A program made the translations under genes and the position numbers. The notes under the pieces were generated by a model. That model saw only the letters and a list, made by a program, of their open reading frames with translations. It searched no databases and was not told where the DNA came from. This document shows positions 24,263 through 37,529 of a stretch of 64,000 nucleotides of DNA, piece after piece. How positions within the stretch are numbered: position 1 is the stretch's first letter; the number at the start of each line of letters is the position of its first letter. Origin of the DNA: Parietaria judaica (lineage: Eukaryota; Streptophyta; Magnoliopsida; Rosales; Urticaceae); NCBI GenBank assembly GCA_954871525.1, contig OX940861.1, forward strand, positions 34,237,201 to 34,301,200, given 5' to 3'.

Positions 24263-25308
24263 ATCATGTATTAAAAATAAAAATTATTTTGTTTCGATTC
24301 AACAATTACTATCTATTGTTCTCTCCCATTAAATGTGTTACGGGTATTTTACGGAACTGATTTTAAAATAAATTAATAAAAGAAAAATTATTTATTTAAT
24401 TTTTGTTTTATTAAATTAAGTCAATTTTTATCCAAAATGCTCACCGGAGGTCCGTTTTCGCAAAATAAAGTGTCTAGATCCTCCTAATAATATCGAGACA
24501 CTCTAAAAATCCATGACTCGCCCTCCAGCACTTTGGGTGGGCCCCACAGGCCCCCACTCGCCGCCACGTGGCACCACACGCCATGACTCGCCTTCTAGCC
24601 CTCCCTACGCGCCCACCCGAGGTTGACCAGGTCGCTGCCACATGGACCAGGCCCTCCTCATTTACTCGCGCGAGTGAAGGCACGTTAGGCACAGAAACGC
24701 AACGCGTGAGGGCGCGTGGAGGCTTCGATAGACACGTGGCTTGCGGAAAATGGTTGACCACACTACGGGGACTCAGAAAACTATATAATATTGTCCCCAG
24801 GGCTTCCCAGAGTAATTTATAATTGCATTTGAACCCCCGGACCCTATTATAAATACAAGCTCCGTTCAGTTAAACGGTAACTCATCGAAACTCGCTCAAA
24901 ACACTCTCTACTACCCCCAAAACTCCTCTCCCTCAAATATTCCACTAATGTTGAGGATCGTAGGTGAATACGGGAATACCCCCCCCCCCCCCTCGGGTGT
25001 TATTTTCCCCACGCTCGGATACGGAGGATTCAGCTATAGCAAAAGCAGTGGAGAAAATTCTGGTACAATTTACGACCCTCCCTGTTAAAGTTCTAGGTCC
25101 GCGTGGTGCTCGTTCTATCCCTCAATCTTGTATCTCAAGCAGATATATTGACTCTGCGGATAGACCGTAGGACCGGGAACGAGGTCAGTGACACGGGTAA
25201 AGGGTCTGATCCACCAAACCTGTAACAAGGGGCCATTCCTTTCCAGGCCTCGTGGTAACATGTAGTGGAGTGGGCCCAGATTTCTAGTCCCTTGTCAGTG
25301 GAGGGTCC
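24263..25308. other. Non-coding; possible LTR with promoter
   Basis: No gene is supported. GC-rich direct repeats of CCATGACTCGCC occur at about 24511 and 24581. TATTATAAATACAAGC at 24846-24861 looks like a TATA region, followed by a C/A-rich leader and a 14-bp C run at 24979-24992. It could be the promoter half of an LTR, but no partner copy was found. Confidence 0.35.
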
Positions 25309-28009
25309 GTTTGGGGAAGTTTATTACGTTTCCCGATAATATTATCACAATTTATGCCGTCAAGCCGTCCAGGTAACATTTAAAAAAATATTTCAAGCGG
25401 AAAAAATTGTTACCCGTACAATGATTTGAACATCGTATAATTACCAAAATCAAGATCTGATAAATTATTACTAATTTAAATTTTTTTAAATTCATTATTA
25501 ATAATCTAGTCTATAGGAAATAAATAAATTGTATATAAAGGTTTGCATTTATTGACCCAATGCATAAGGCCGTACCTCAGGTGATGACGATTCCGGCTGC
25601 GCGTTCTGAATTGGGCAAGGCTTCGCCGATGCTGAGGGAAACTCCCGTGATGTTCCGGGATATTCTCCTGGACTCCTCGTACCGAAGCGTGGGCTTCGCC
25701 GACAGGACTCCGTCGCAAAAACTTTAACTGATGGTTCTTTTAAAGCTTTTGGAGAACAACGTTTCACTAAGCCGAACCAGAAAAGAGAGATCAGAGGCTA
25801 AGAAATTCTCAAACTCTAGAAAGAGAGAGAGATATCGAATTCTTGCTCTGGGTAAGGTGTGTGAAATGTGTAGAATGAGCCTTGTATTTATAGGCTCATG
25901 GGGAAGCCAATAAGGGAAACTTCCATGCATGAATTTCGAATTCTATAATGGGCAAATATAATTAATCACTCCAAACCAATGGACAAGATTGAATCACCAA
26001 TGATCCAATGGTTAGGATTAATTAGGGTTTAACCAAATAAGGAAACCATGAATAAATCAATTATCCAATCACTTCCTTATATAAGAGAATTCGAATTCCC
26101 TATGCATGCATATGGAAATTTCAAAATCAATAGTCTAGATCCAATAGTTGGAATTAATTCCATAACCAATCTAATGGACCATATTGATCCTCATTACTTG
26201 TTCACCAAGCAAAATTCGATCTCCATTATAAAGAATTCGAATTTTCCATTTCCATATATACATGTTAATTAATTTCCAATCCAATGGTTAAGATTGAATC
26301 TTAAACTAATACAATGGATATAATTAATTAAGAAATTTTGAAATCCATGCTTAGTCACCAAGTTATTTTTCGAATTTAGCTTTCCAAATTAATTATCATG
26401 ATCCAACGGTTAAGATCAAACTTGACCGATCTAATGAACCAAATTATTTTCAAGATTTTCCATTAATACCTAAGCATAGGTACATATGCTGCATATTTGG
26501 AAAGTCCAAATCTAAGCAAATTCGTGTAAGCCCAACTTACATATTTACTTGGGCCGCATTATTTCTACACATTCATATATATCAAATATATATTTTTATT
26601 TAAATAACATAAATAATTAAATCCAAATAATTAAATTATATTATTAACCTCTGATCTCAATATCACACATTAAATATCGTGGTGTAACACCACCATTTAA
26701 ATTCGTGACATGTGATTAAATTTCACATATTTACGAAAGCGATCGCAAACTTGGAAATTCTCTAAACCACAAACCGCACGTCGAAACGACTCGATTCCTA
26801 AAGCAAAGTATCTTAGAATTTAATTTCCAACAACTTTTCAGTTGATGAAAAATCTAAATTCAACTTTCTTTTATCAGTTAAATTTCCAGCACCAAACTTT
26901 GGTATTTTTGCCACGTAAAAAAATAAAACTTCAAAAGTCTGACACAGACTCTAGTTTTATGAATCCTGACAAATGATAAAAACATACCAAATGTTTAAAT
27001 CACGTATGTATCATCCGTTCCGGAGCTATCCTGGGGACCATGGACCCGTATCACTGAAGCTCCAACGAACTGCTAGTGGTTCGTTAAACCTCGGTGTTAT
27101 TCCACTATAAACCCGATGCTGCACTCTCTAGTGATACAGTATATATTATTCCCTTTATAGCAAGGTGTCCATTGAAACAATCAACTTCGGGTTATTGATC
27201 TTTCACTTGATGATCCACACACGAGCATGCGGTTTTTACCGTTTTGCCTCTCATTGCATTTTCATCCTCAACTCAGTTAGTAATATTCTGAGTAACCCAC
27301 TTATGGTTTCGATTCATAAGTTGCGCACGGGTACCTCTCATTTCTCACCACTCACAATCAAGGGAATCAACTTGACTCTGAAGAGAGTTGTGTGATGTTC
27401 GTGTCTATGAACAAGCTACCCTTATCTGTTTACTATCATGTTCCCAAAATAGCAGCATTGGGAACGACAGTAAAATGTTTTCTTCAACAGTTAAATCAAA
27501 GAACAATCAAGTCAACAGTCCAAGCTCGAGGTCACTCAGAACTTATATCGAATATCCATTTTATCATCTACTATTGACTCAACTCCAAGTTGTCATTGAC
27601 GGTCTTATATAACAACTTCCAGAGTTTAAGTCAGGTCCAGTCCAGTATGAAGCCGCTTCATACTTTATGCACTTCTAATGAGTATGACACACACACTTAA
27701 TCCAAAATAGGATTATCACTTAGTCACATTAATGACCTTATACGATTAATGAGCTCCCACCCAGTTAATCAGGTCACGGACATTTTAAATTCATTTATTA
27801 TGATTATTAATTCTTCCTCATATTGACTTGGTTGTGATAATAATAACATAATTGCATCCTTTATGAACTATGGAATAAATATTCTATTTTACTCTACCAG
27901 AAACTATAATAAGATTAACATAATAAGTATCATATTTTATTCAACGACTTTGGTCAAAATCTTTTACAATTATGGAAAAGACAGCTAGTTTAACGACACA
28001 TGTCAACCA
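25309..28009 (-). mobile_element. Long copia-type LTR, minus orientation (2.7 kb)
   Basis: This is the reverse complement of 3957-6685 over its whole length, from the GTTTGGGGAAG end at about 25309 to ACATGTCAACCA at 28009. It has the TATA-like region complement near 25886-25900. No purine tract, primer site or internal region is adjacent on either side, so it is a solo LTR or a fragment. Its right flank is shared with the flank at 6985, showing that LTR and flank were copied together. Confidence 0.8.
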
Positions 28010-29378
28010 GATCCCGATCTGGAAAATTCAACCCCGAGCTCGGCACTAAAAAATTCAAATCAATTATAGAAAAAAAAAATCACCCGAACCCAAAATTTCA
28101 ACCAAACTCCGACCTCAAAAAAGTCAACGTGGACTCGGGCTAGAAAAGTTAACCCAAGCTCGGTCCTAAAAAAACTCACTCTGAGTTTGGACCAAAAAAC
28201 ACAACACGTGCTCGACGGCCTCGACCAATAAAAGTCAACCCGAGACTTGTTTCAACCTGAGTTTGACACGAAAAAGTCAACCCGAGTCCAACTCGAAAAA
28301 ATCACGCATGACAATAAAAAAAATATGATGTCACTAATTGTTAGATATGTTTCATATATAAAATTGTTATTGACTTATATTGTTATGAAATTATGGTTAA
28401 AATGACATGTAGCGTAGTAGTAGCAAATCGGGATGAAATCAGTACCGATAACCGATAAATTAGTTTTTTTTTGTCTCAGTATTTTTTTTAAAAATTTGGT
28501 ACTGGTATCGGTTCTAAAAATTCTTTGATTTTATCAAATCGAGACCGAGATCGAAACCGACAAAAAAGAAATGAAAATTCAAGAAAAAAATCGGGAAAAA
28601 TTCAGAGCAAAATCCAAAAAAAATACAAAATACCATGCCCGAAATATAAAATACATGTCTAATACACCGCAAACCAAAATCAAGGAATAATAATCAGAAA
28701 ATGAATCGGATAATCAAGGAAAGAAAGGATGAGTCGGAGGGAGAAGAAGACGAAGGTCCAACCTCACGTCGGTAGACAGATCTCGACGAGGGAGAAGAAT
28801 GGTTCTTGATTAGGGATGATGTTATGAGAAAGAGAGCGGAGGGGGGTTTGACGATTGGCGGCGAATAAAAGAGAGTGAGGTATCAGACTGAATGTGCCTT
28901 AATTCTTTACGGGGAAAAATGACATGTAGTACAATATTTAAAACGGCATGTAGTTCACAATCAGAACCGATACTAAAATTCGAGACGTATGGCTTTAGTA
29001 TCGGTTCTCGCTATTGGTATTGGAAACTGATAACTGGTAAGTATCGGTTCTTGGTTTTAAACTAAATCTATCGGATTTTTTTTTAAACCAATCTGGGATT
29101 GATACCGAAATCGAGAAACAGTTACAAAATTTTTACCCTAGTACCAAATTATGGCTTAGGGGAGGAGAGCGGTGGCATGTGTTAAATTCTCGCAGCAGAG
29201 AAAGAGAGATGGGCGTGCATTTAAAAATAGATAATAATTAAAAAAAATAGCCGTCGAATTTTCTTTTAAATATTGCTACTCTGATCAGCTGCCGCGTGTT
29301 GTTTTACCAAAGGTGAAAGGTATTCACTATATTATTATATATTATATATTAGAAGCAAAAGCTCTATGCGACAATATT
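28010..29378. repeat. Second copy of the duplicated segment
   Basis: It matches 6985-7999 plus 10138-10535 once the solo LTR at 8000-10137 is removed. It includes the same degenerate TCAACCCGAG motifs and hAT copy B (28428-29140). Differences are scattered substitutions and small indels. No gene is seen. Confidence 0.85.
28428..29140. mobile_element. Small hAT-like element, copy B (uninterrupted)
   Basis: The ends TCGGGATGAAATC and TTTTTACCCTA are inverted, and the flanks GTAGCAAA and GTACCAAA are the same near-duplication as in copy A. At about 29001-29005 it shows the empty site of the solo LTR found in copy A. Confidence 0.65.
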
Positions 29379-29687
29379 GTTTTACCCTTGTGTTTTTGTT
29401 GCTTTCTTTTTATTTTATTAACATCATAGTATTGACGACGCAGAGGTCAAGATCCACAATCTATTAGCAAATTCAAATCGAAATCCCATTCACAATTTCG
29501 TGACTGTTGGTGTGCGAAACCACGTCAACAAGTGTAGCAAAAGAAACTTTTTACTCAAAAGATCGTATCTAAGGACTCAACTCCAAACGAGGAGTTTAAG
29601 GACGTTTGCCGCAATTTTCCATAATCTTATATCGATCGGGTTAATCTCAAGAATGGCCTTCTATGGGATCTGGTATATGGTTATACC
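29379..29687. other. Unclassified non-coding DNA
   Basis: No gene or repeat match was found within the window. It lies between the duplicated segment and the deleted copia element. Confidence 0.4.
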
Positions 29688-30148
29688 CTCGGTATTGGGA
29701 ATAATCCCTGTTAATTATCGCGAATTGTGCCGTCGGACCGTCCGGGTAACATTAAAAAAAAAAATTAAGCGGAAAACATGTTATCCAACCAACGGTCTGA
29801 ACATCGGATAATAAGTCACGGACATTATCCAGAATGGATTGTCACTTAGTCACATTAATGACCTTATACGATTAATGGGATCCCACCCAATTAATCAGGT
29901 CACAGATATTTTAAGTTCATTTATTATGATTATTAATTCTCCCTCCTATTGACTTTGTTGTGATAATAATAACATAATTGCATCCTTTATGAACTAAGGG
30001 TCAAACATTCTATTTTACTCTACCAGAAACTATAATAAGATTATCATAATAAGCACCATATTTATTCAACGACTTGTCATAATCTTTTACAAATGGATAA
30101 AAATATCTTGTTTAAGGACACACATGTCCAACAATCTCCCACTTGTAC

Positions 30149-30767
30149 TTAAAGAAGATGACCCATGTCTTTCAAACCCATGTTCTCCAGATGCCTCCTG
30201 AATATTTTCTCTGGCAACGTCTTGGTGAATGGATCAGCCAGATTGTCTTCCGAAACTATTTTCACAACCCTTACGTCGCCACGACGCACTATTTCTCTTA
30301 TGAGATGGTATTTGCGTTCTATATGTTTCACCTTGTTATGGTCTCTGGGCTTTTTAGAATTTGTCACCGCACCACTGTTGTCACAGTATAGTGTTTGGGG
30401 GCCCATCTACATCTGGAATTACTCAAACTGATTCTTTGGCTGCCTCACAGGCTGCCACGTATTCAGCTTCCATTGTGGAATCTGCGATACAGGATTGCTT
30501 TACGCTTCTCCAGAATATCGCTCCACCAGCAAGGGTGAACACTACTCCCGCCGTTGACTTTCTCGCGTCTCTATCAGACATAAAGTCTGAGTCATTGTCT
30601 GATCCTGAAAACATTAACATATAGTATCTCGTTCTCCGAAGATACTTGAGAATGTTCTTCGCTGCAGTCCAGTGAGCCATACCTGGGTTGGATTGGTATC
30701 TGCTTACAATTCCCACAGCGTAACAGATGTCTGGCCTAGTACACTGCATAGCGTACATCACACTTCT
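30149..30767 (-). pseudogene. Ty1/copia RNase H fragment
   Basis: Minus-strand frames 30761-30423 and 30406-30149 cover the end of copia pol. They include TRPDICYAVGIVSRYQSNPG, the DARKSTAGVVF block, STMEAEYVAACEAAKE, then YCDNSGAV, HIERKYHLIREIV and NLADPFTK, which together span the RNase H of copia elements. A frame change near 30406-30423 breaks it. Immediately upstream (right of 30770) the sequence switches to unrelated DNA, so reverse transcriptase, integrase, protease and gag are deleted. Lineage within copia was not assigned. Confidence 0.88.
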
Positions 30768-33056
30768 CGGTTTTTCCGGGACAGGGACAAAAAATAGTCA
30801 AATTCCCGGTTCCCGGTTCTGGTTTCAGCCCTAACGGGTATAATAAATATTGTTTTCTAAAACAACAATTTATTATATTTAAACGACTTGCTTCCACTGA
30901 AATAATTATCCAATTACTTTGACTCACGCAGTCAATTTATGATTGTCTTCCGAATCCTGGATTCAGTCAAAGGTTTAAACCTTAACCAATCATTAACTTT
31001 GGGTTGGGCGATTATCTTATCTTTGTTCATTTCTCAGTCATTTCCCAAGTTCAAGAACTTTCGAATTACTCCCTTGTAATATCGAGTGGAAATACAGGCT
31101 AAACACAAAAGATAATCAATAAGTGAACAAAATCACTTATTCGAACTTTTATTGTCTTGACATTAAATACACATCAGATTATTCTTTATATATTAGGGAT
31201 AGAAATTTTAGACTGACATTGAAAAAGAAACTTATTAAACTTTATTATAGGTCGAATGTTTTTGGAAAAAGTTTGTTTGAAATAGTTACATGATGCAAAC
31301 ATGTTCTGGGATAAACGTTAAATAAACCCTTTAACTATTTCGTGATAATTTAACCGACTGTACACGTCGTTGCCGTCCTTAACGGCATGGTCACTCTAGG
31401 GTGACTCGCGGTATCAACCGTGTAGTTTGGTTAAACTAAGTTTTAGTCATAAACTTAATTAATATTCATAACAAGAACCACCAAAGTTCCCTATGATTAT
31501 TAACTATCACCATAGATGGTCGGGAAGCACCAACTTCCGTGCAAGCTTAACCCATTATTTTTGGTTCTCGGGATCCTCTTCGAAACGTCGTCCTTAGAGA
31601 TTGGTCACACTAGGGTGAGTCGCGGTCCATTTCCAAGATTCCTTCGTCCCCATATTCTTTTGGAACTATCACGGTGTCAAACATTCCACAAGCACACCTT
31701 CCTTGGGGAATGGACACACTAGGGTGACTCGAGGCGGTGTGGTCACCAGATCTTGTGACAGTAATAATGGAGACCTTTGTTTTATTCTATACTTGCCATT
31801 ATTTTTTTAGAAAATAACGTTTTTAATTTCTAAGTTACAAAAACTTAATATATATATATAAACTATCTATTAATGACACATTAAAAGTTTATATTTTGGC
31901 TTTATTTATTACGTCACGTAATTTTAAATAAGCCTAAGATTCATGTTTATTATTTCGTCGGTAGTGATAGATCAATGCGTACGCTCTCCAGGTAGATGGG
32001 AGGGGTCCTAACGGTCACCCAGAAGTAGATGGTGAACCGTCCCCACTTTTGATTCCCTCTTCCTTAGACAAGATTGTACGGTTGAAATTTTTCCGACTAA
32101 TAATAAACACTTTTACATTTACTCTTTATTATTTATATCTATCCTATATTGATATATTAATAATGATCAAAACATAGACACTATGTTTAAGGTTATGAAA
32201 ATAGGTTATAACAAATTATATCGATGATGAATATTTATAATTTTATGTTAATGATACTTATTCTTTAAGAATTATCATTAATCACTTCTTTGCCCATTAA
32301 TAATTATTTATGAAATATTAAAATAAGACAATGATATTATTCTCTAAGAATTATCATCCATATTTTAATCTTTAAATAAGACAATGTTATTTAATCATTA
32401 AATAACATCCATATTTAATTTTATGAATTATTAAAATAAGACAATGTTATTTATCCAGAAATAACATCCATATTTTAATTTTATTAATTAATCAAACATA
32501 ATTAATTTTAAATCATAAATATTTTATTTCAATAAAAAAATAATTAATAATCCGATTTAAAAAATTACACGTGGGCTATCCGGGTTAAAACCCGGGTCCA
32601 CGTGCACTCGGATCCAAGCATGTGCCCAGCCCTTGCGAATTGGGCTGGGCCGAGCACTCGGGCAGGGCCACAAGGCCCGGTTCGCTGCAAGGCAGCGCCC
32701 CCCAGCTCACCCGAGCAATAGGGTTGGGCCAGGCCCAGTGCGCGGCCCATGGGCTGCTGCCAGCAGCCCCAACGCACCTCCTACGGGCTGGGCGCAAGGC
32801 CCACGGGTTGGGAAACCAGCCTGGCCTCCCATTGGGTTCCCTGCGTGCGAACCCTAGCCCACGGGTCGGGTTGTTTTGGCAGCCCGGACCATTACCCGGT
32901 TTGAGTTTTTGGGTCGGGTAATTTTCTTCATTTAAATTAATATTTAAAATATCTAGAAATTCAAATTTTCAATTTTAAATAATTAATTTTATGCATCAAA
33001 TAATTCGTTCTTTAAACCGTTAGATTAAATTACGTAATTATTTATCCTTGAACCAT
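30768..33056. other. Remaining internal non-coding part of the copia element
   Basis: 30770-30835 contains repeated TTCCCGG and ends TTTCAGCCCTAACG, which looks like one end of a hAT element caught at the deletion junction. A motif GGTCACNCTAGGGTGACTCGCGG recurs at about 31389, 31604 and 31710. A GC-rich island at 32580-32910 stands out from the AT-rich surroundings. No convincing protein is encoded; overlapping frames in the GC island lack similarity to anything I know. Confidence 0.5.
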
Positions 33057-35946
33057 GGCTCTGATACCAATTGTTGGGAATAATCCATGTTAATTATCGC
33101 GAATTGTTCCGTCGGACCGTCCGGGTAACATTAAAAAAAATATTTTAAGCGGAAAACATGTTATCCAACCAACAGGCTGAACATCGGACAATAACCATAT
33201 TACAAGACCTGATAAATATTATGTAATTTAATATTCATAAATCATTATTAATAATCTAGTCTTTATAGGAAATAAATAGAAAGCAGTAAATGGTCACATT
33301 TATTAGCCTAATGCACAAGGCCGTACCTCTATTGTCGACTACCAGCTGCGCGTTCTGAACTTGGCAGGGCTCCGCCGGTGCTGAGGGAAACTCCCGTGAT
33401 CTTCCAGGATATTCTTATGGATTCAGCTTCCGGAGAATTAAGTCTCTTAAGCCGAATCAGAGAGAGAGATCAGAGGAAAAATTCACAGACCCTAAGGAAG
33501 ATGGAGAGTTCGAATTTTTCTTTAGGGAAAGGTGTAAAAATGTGTAGAATGAGCTCCCTATTTATAGGCTCAGACTGTAACCGAATTAGAGAAATTCTCT
33601 CCCTTAATTTCGAATTCTATAATTAAATATAATTAATTATTTCAATCCTATGGTCTAGATTTAATCTTATGTAAATCCAAGGGATATAATTAATTAGGGA
33701 TTTAATTAAATAAGAAAAGACTTGGATAAAATCACAAACCAATCTTAACCTCTTATCTTATCAAGATTCGAATTTATATATATATTAAAATTCGAATTGT
33801 AATTATCTAGATCCAACGGTTGAGATAAATCTTTAAACCGATCTAATAGATCAAATTAATTTAGGATAAAATCAAATATCTAAAGATTTAATAAAAACAT
33901 AATTCGAGTTTATCCATATATATGATTTGAAAATATATATTATATGTATAATTAATTAATTTCCAATCCGACAGTAAAGATTAAATCTTAAACCGATCTA
34001 ACAGATATAATTAATTACATAAATTTAAAAAACTAAACTTGGTCACCAAGTTAATAATTTTGAATATATCAACTATCTTAATTCAACGATTGATATTAAA
34101 TCATAACCGATCCAATGAATTAAATTGATTTTACGGTTTTTCTCAAATACCAAAATATTTGGTACTTATGCCGCAATAATGAAAAGACCAAAGCCTATCC
34201 ATTCGAATGTCATATTGTTCCACATTCCAAGGCATAATTCGATTTTACACATATAATATATATATAAATATATATTATTTATATATTAATATAAATCTAT
34301 TATTTATTGATTAATTATTAATAAGATATTAATAACTAAATTCAAATAATTAAATTATAATAATATCCTCTGATCTTAATATCACACATTCAAATGTCAT
34401 GGTGTCACTCCATCATTTAAATTCGTGACATGTGATTTAATTTCATAGTTTACCGAAACGATCACAAACTTAGAAATTCTCTAAATCACAAACCGTGCGT
34501 CGAAACGACTCGGCTCTAAAAGAAAAGTTTTTTAGAATTTAATTTCCAACAAATTTTATGTTGACTGAAAAACCAAATTCTACTTTATTTTGTCAGTTAA
34601 TTTCAGTTACCAAGATATGGTACTTTTGCCACGCTACTGATAAGACTATCTGATGACTGTCACAGACTTCAATTTTATAAGTCGTGCCAAATAATTAAAA
34701 ACAACTCAAAATGTTTCTATCACGTACGTGTCATCCGTTACGGAGCTATCTTGGGGACCATGGACCCGTATCACTTAAGCTCTAACGAACTGCTAGGGTG
34801 TTCGTCAAACCTCGGGGTTATTCCACTATAAACCCGAGGCTGCACTCTTTAGTGATACAGTATATATTTTTCCCTTAATTACAGCAGGGTGTCCATTGAT
34901 ACAATCAAATTCGGGTTATTAATCTTTCACTTGATGATCCACATATGAGCAAGCGGTTTCTACCGTTATGCCACTCATTACATTTTCATCCTTTACTCAA
35001 TCAGTAATATCATGAGTAACCCACTTATGGTTTCGATTCATAAGTTGCGCACGGGTACCTGTCACTTCTCACCACCGACAATCAAAGGAATCATCATGAC
35101 TCTGAAGAGAGCTGTGTGATGCGCATGTCTATGACCAAGCTTTCCTTACTGGTGACTATCATGCTCCCAAAATAATAGTGTTGGGAACAACGGTAATATA
35201 TTGTGTTCTTTAACGGATAAATCAAAGAACAATCAAGCCAGCAGCTCGCACTCAAGATCACTCAGGACTTAGATCGAATATCTATTTGATCATCTACTAG
35301 TGACTCAACTCCAAGTTATCAATGACAATCTTATATGATAACTTCCGGAGTTTAAGTCAGGTCCAGTCCAGTATGAAGACACTTCATACTGAATGCACTT
35401 CTAATGAGTGTGACACACACAAAATCCAGAATAGGATTGTCACTTAGTCACATTAATGACCTTATACGATTAATGTGCTCCCATCCAGTTAATCAGGTCA
35501 TGGACTTTTTAAGTTCATTTATTATGATTATTAAGTCTTCCTCGCATTGACTCTGTTGTGATAATAATAACATAATTGCATCCTTTATGAACTAAGAATC
35601 AAACATTCTATTTTACTCTACTAGAAACTATAATAAGATTATCATAATAAGCACCATCTTTATTCAACGACTTGTCATAATCTTTTAAAAATGGATAAAA
35701 ATATCTTGTCTAAGGACACACATGTCCAACACTCAGTACTGTTCACACTTCACATGTTTGATTCATAGCCTTCATTAAACGAAGTGGGGCCCTTTACAGT
35801 TCGTTAGACTCGATTTTCTCTCTGTTTCTCTCTCCTCGTTTATTCGTCTTCTTCTTCGACTCCCCACGGAGAAACCCTAAGCTCCCATTCTTTCTTGGCC
35901 GATTCACCGTATTCCTCTTCTTCATCTTCTGCGTTACCCAGCCAAC

Positions 35947-36936
35947 CAGTGGCGAAGCTAGAAAACTTCACGAGGGGGGGCGAAAAATAATAGATAATGT
36001 AAATTTTAAAATAAGACGTGAATTTAAAAGTAAACTATTAACATATATTGCTTGTATTTGTCTTTAAAGTGTTTTCATGCTCTGAATATGGTTCAACATA
36101 GTCCTGGTACTATCACAATTGTTACATGCGGGTTTTTTATGTTCTGAAACTGAAAATAAGATATTTATTCTTCACATGTACATGGCTCTGTACATCTATT
36201 TAATTCTTGATTTTTTTTTTATGAAATTTAATTCTTGATTGGTGGTTCACATTCTTTAATTTTGTAAGATATAACCATATTAATATACATGTAATACATT
36301 TACATTGACGGAGCTAAAGTGTTAGACAAGCTAAAGTACTAATTGATTAAATTTTTAATTTACATAATAATTTTCTAATGATAAATAATTCATAATTAGA
36401 TAAGGTATATAAAGTCCATAAAACTTTAACAATGTAGGTATATATATTGGCATATTATTTTGTTTGAGGGAAGTAAAAAATAAAATATATACAATTTAGT
36501 ATTTTGAAATAATTCATTTATCAAGAGAGATATATCTTTCATTTAATTATGAGTTAAAGAATTTATAACCTTTTTTTAATAAAAAATTATTACAGAATTT
36601 TTAATCAAAAATAACTTTCTAACTTTTTAATAAAAAAACAAACTGTTCAGTTATGAGTTATGAGTTATGACATAGGAAGTCTTTAGGTTTCAATAGTTGT
36701 AAAAAAAATAACGTTGCTTGTACTTCGTAGGAATCGAACCTTGGCAGAACGTAAAAAGGAGTGGAGTAAATGTATGGTATTAGTCCACTGAACTAGAGTG
36801 CAAAAACTGATTCCCTTAATACAATTATCTATCTATATCATATATTAACGTAGATATTTTAATATATTAAAAAATAATAATCCCGGGCCAAGTGGGGGCG
36901 GCCGACCCCGCTCGGCCCTCTGTGGCTTCGCCCCTG
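35947..36936. mobile_element. Small hAT element (990 bp) with a tRNA-like segment
   Basis: The ends are CAGTGGCGAAGC at 35947 and the inverted GCTTCGCCCCTG at 36936, with a perfect 8-bp duplication CAGCCAAC at 35939-35946 and 36937-36944. A GC-rich block GGGCCAAGTGGGGGCGGCCG precedes the right end. No transposase. Related elements are at 63231-63724 and, decayed, about 56525-57227. It has inserted in sequence that may be the leader of the gene at 37530. Confidence 0.93.
36722..36802 (-). other. tRNA-like (Pol III promoter-like) segment inside the hAT element
   Basis: On the minus strand an A-box-like TAGTTCAGTGG (36795-36785) and a B-box-like GGTTCGATTCC (36740-36730) are spaced as in a tRNA gene. 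No proper acceptor stem or anticodon arm was found by eye, so it is not called a functional tRNA. Confidence 0.5.
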
Positions 36937-37000
36937 CAGCCAACGATTAGCGAATCTTTCAGTTTGATTATATATCAAGAATTGACTCATTCGAATGTGT

Positions 37001-37500
37001 GTAATCAAGTAATTTTATTGTTGTTTTAAATTTCTGGATAAAGTAGCGGTGTGAATATATTATGTAGCGGTACCGAGATCTGTAGGCCGAATGTACTCCA
37101 TGGATCCTTAAAATATAATGTAAGGTTAGCCTAGTATAATCAAGTAATTTTATTACTTTTTTCAATTTCTGGACAAAATATAGCGGTATGAATATCTTAT
37201 GTATCGGTACCGAGATCTGTATGCCGAATGTATTCTATGAATCCTTAAAATATAAACTAATGTTAGCCCGGTGTAATCAAGTAATTTTATTATTTTTTCA
37301 ATTTCTGGACAAAATATAGCGGTATGAATATCTTATGTATCGGTACCGAGATCTGTAGGCCGAATGTACTATGTGAATCCTAAAAATATAAACTAAGTTT
37401 AGGCAGCGTAATTAAGTAATTTTATTGTTATTTTCAATTTCAATTAAATTACAGCGGTGTGAATATTTTTAAGTACGTGTACCGTGATCTTGTGCTTATT
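37001..37500. repeat. Tandem repeat, about 3.7 copies of a 135-bp unit, next to the dehydrogenase start
   Basis: Units begin TAATCAAGTAATTTTATT at about 37002, 37136, 37274 and 37408 and contain GCGGTRTGAATAT and CGGTACCGAGATCTGTAGGCC. The middle two are the most alike. The array ends about 30 bp before the ATG at 37530, so it occupies the promoter or 5' leader of that gene. Confidence 0.9.
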
Positions 37501-37529
37501 GTCGTTTCGCCTGCCTCGCTCCATTTTCG

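Larger units (their letters stand above)
29693..35731 (-). mobile_element. Ty1/copia retrotransposon, large deletions in one LTR and in the middle
   Basis: The minus-strand 5' LTR is 33072-35731 (2660 bp; TGTTGGGAATAATCC to CATGTCCAACA) with the Met-tRNA primer site complement at 33057-33069. The 3' LTR is 29693-30133 (441 bp), preceded on the minus strand by the purine tract AAGTGGGAGAT. The short LTR lacks about 2.2 kb: it jumps from sequence equal to about 33195 to sequence equal to about 35430. Flanks CTCGG (29688-29692) and CTCAG (35732-35736) are a near-match 5-bp duplication, so these are two ends of one insertion. Internally only part of RNase H and a long untranslated region remain. 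Confidence 0.85.

Noticed and set aside
32565..32921. Several overlapping open frames on both strands
   Set aside because: They exist because stops are rare in GC-rich DNA; no start context, domain or similarity supports them.
36722..36802. A true tRNA gene
   Set aside because: A and B boxes are present but no acceptor stem or anticodon arm pairs convincingly, and the segment is inside a transposon.
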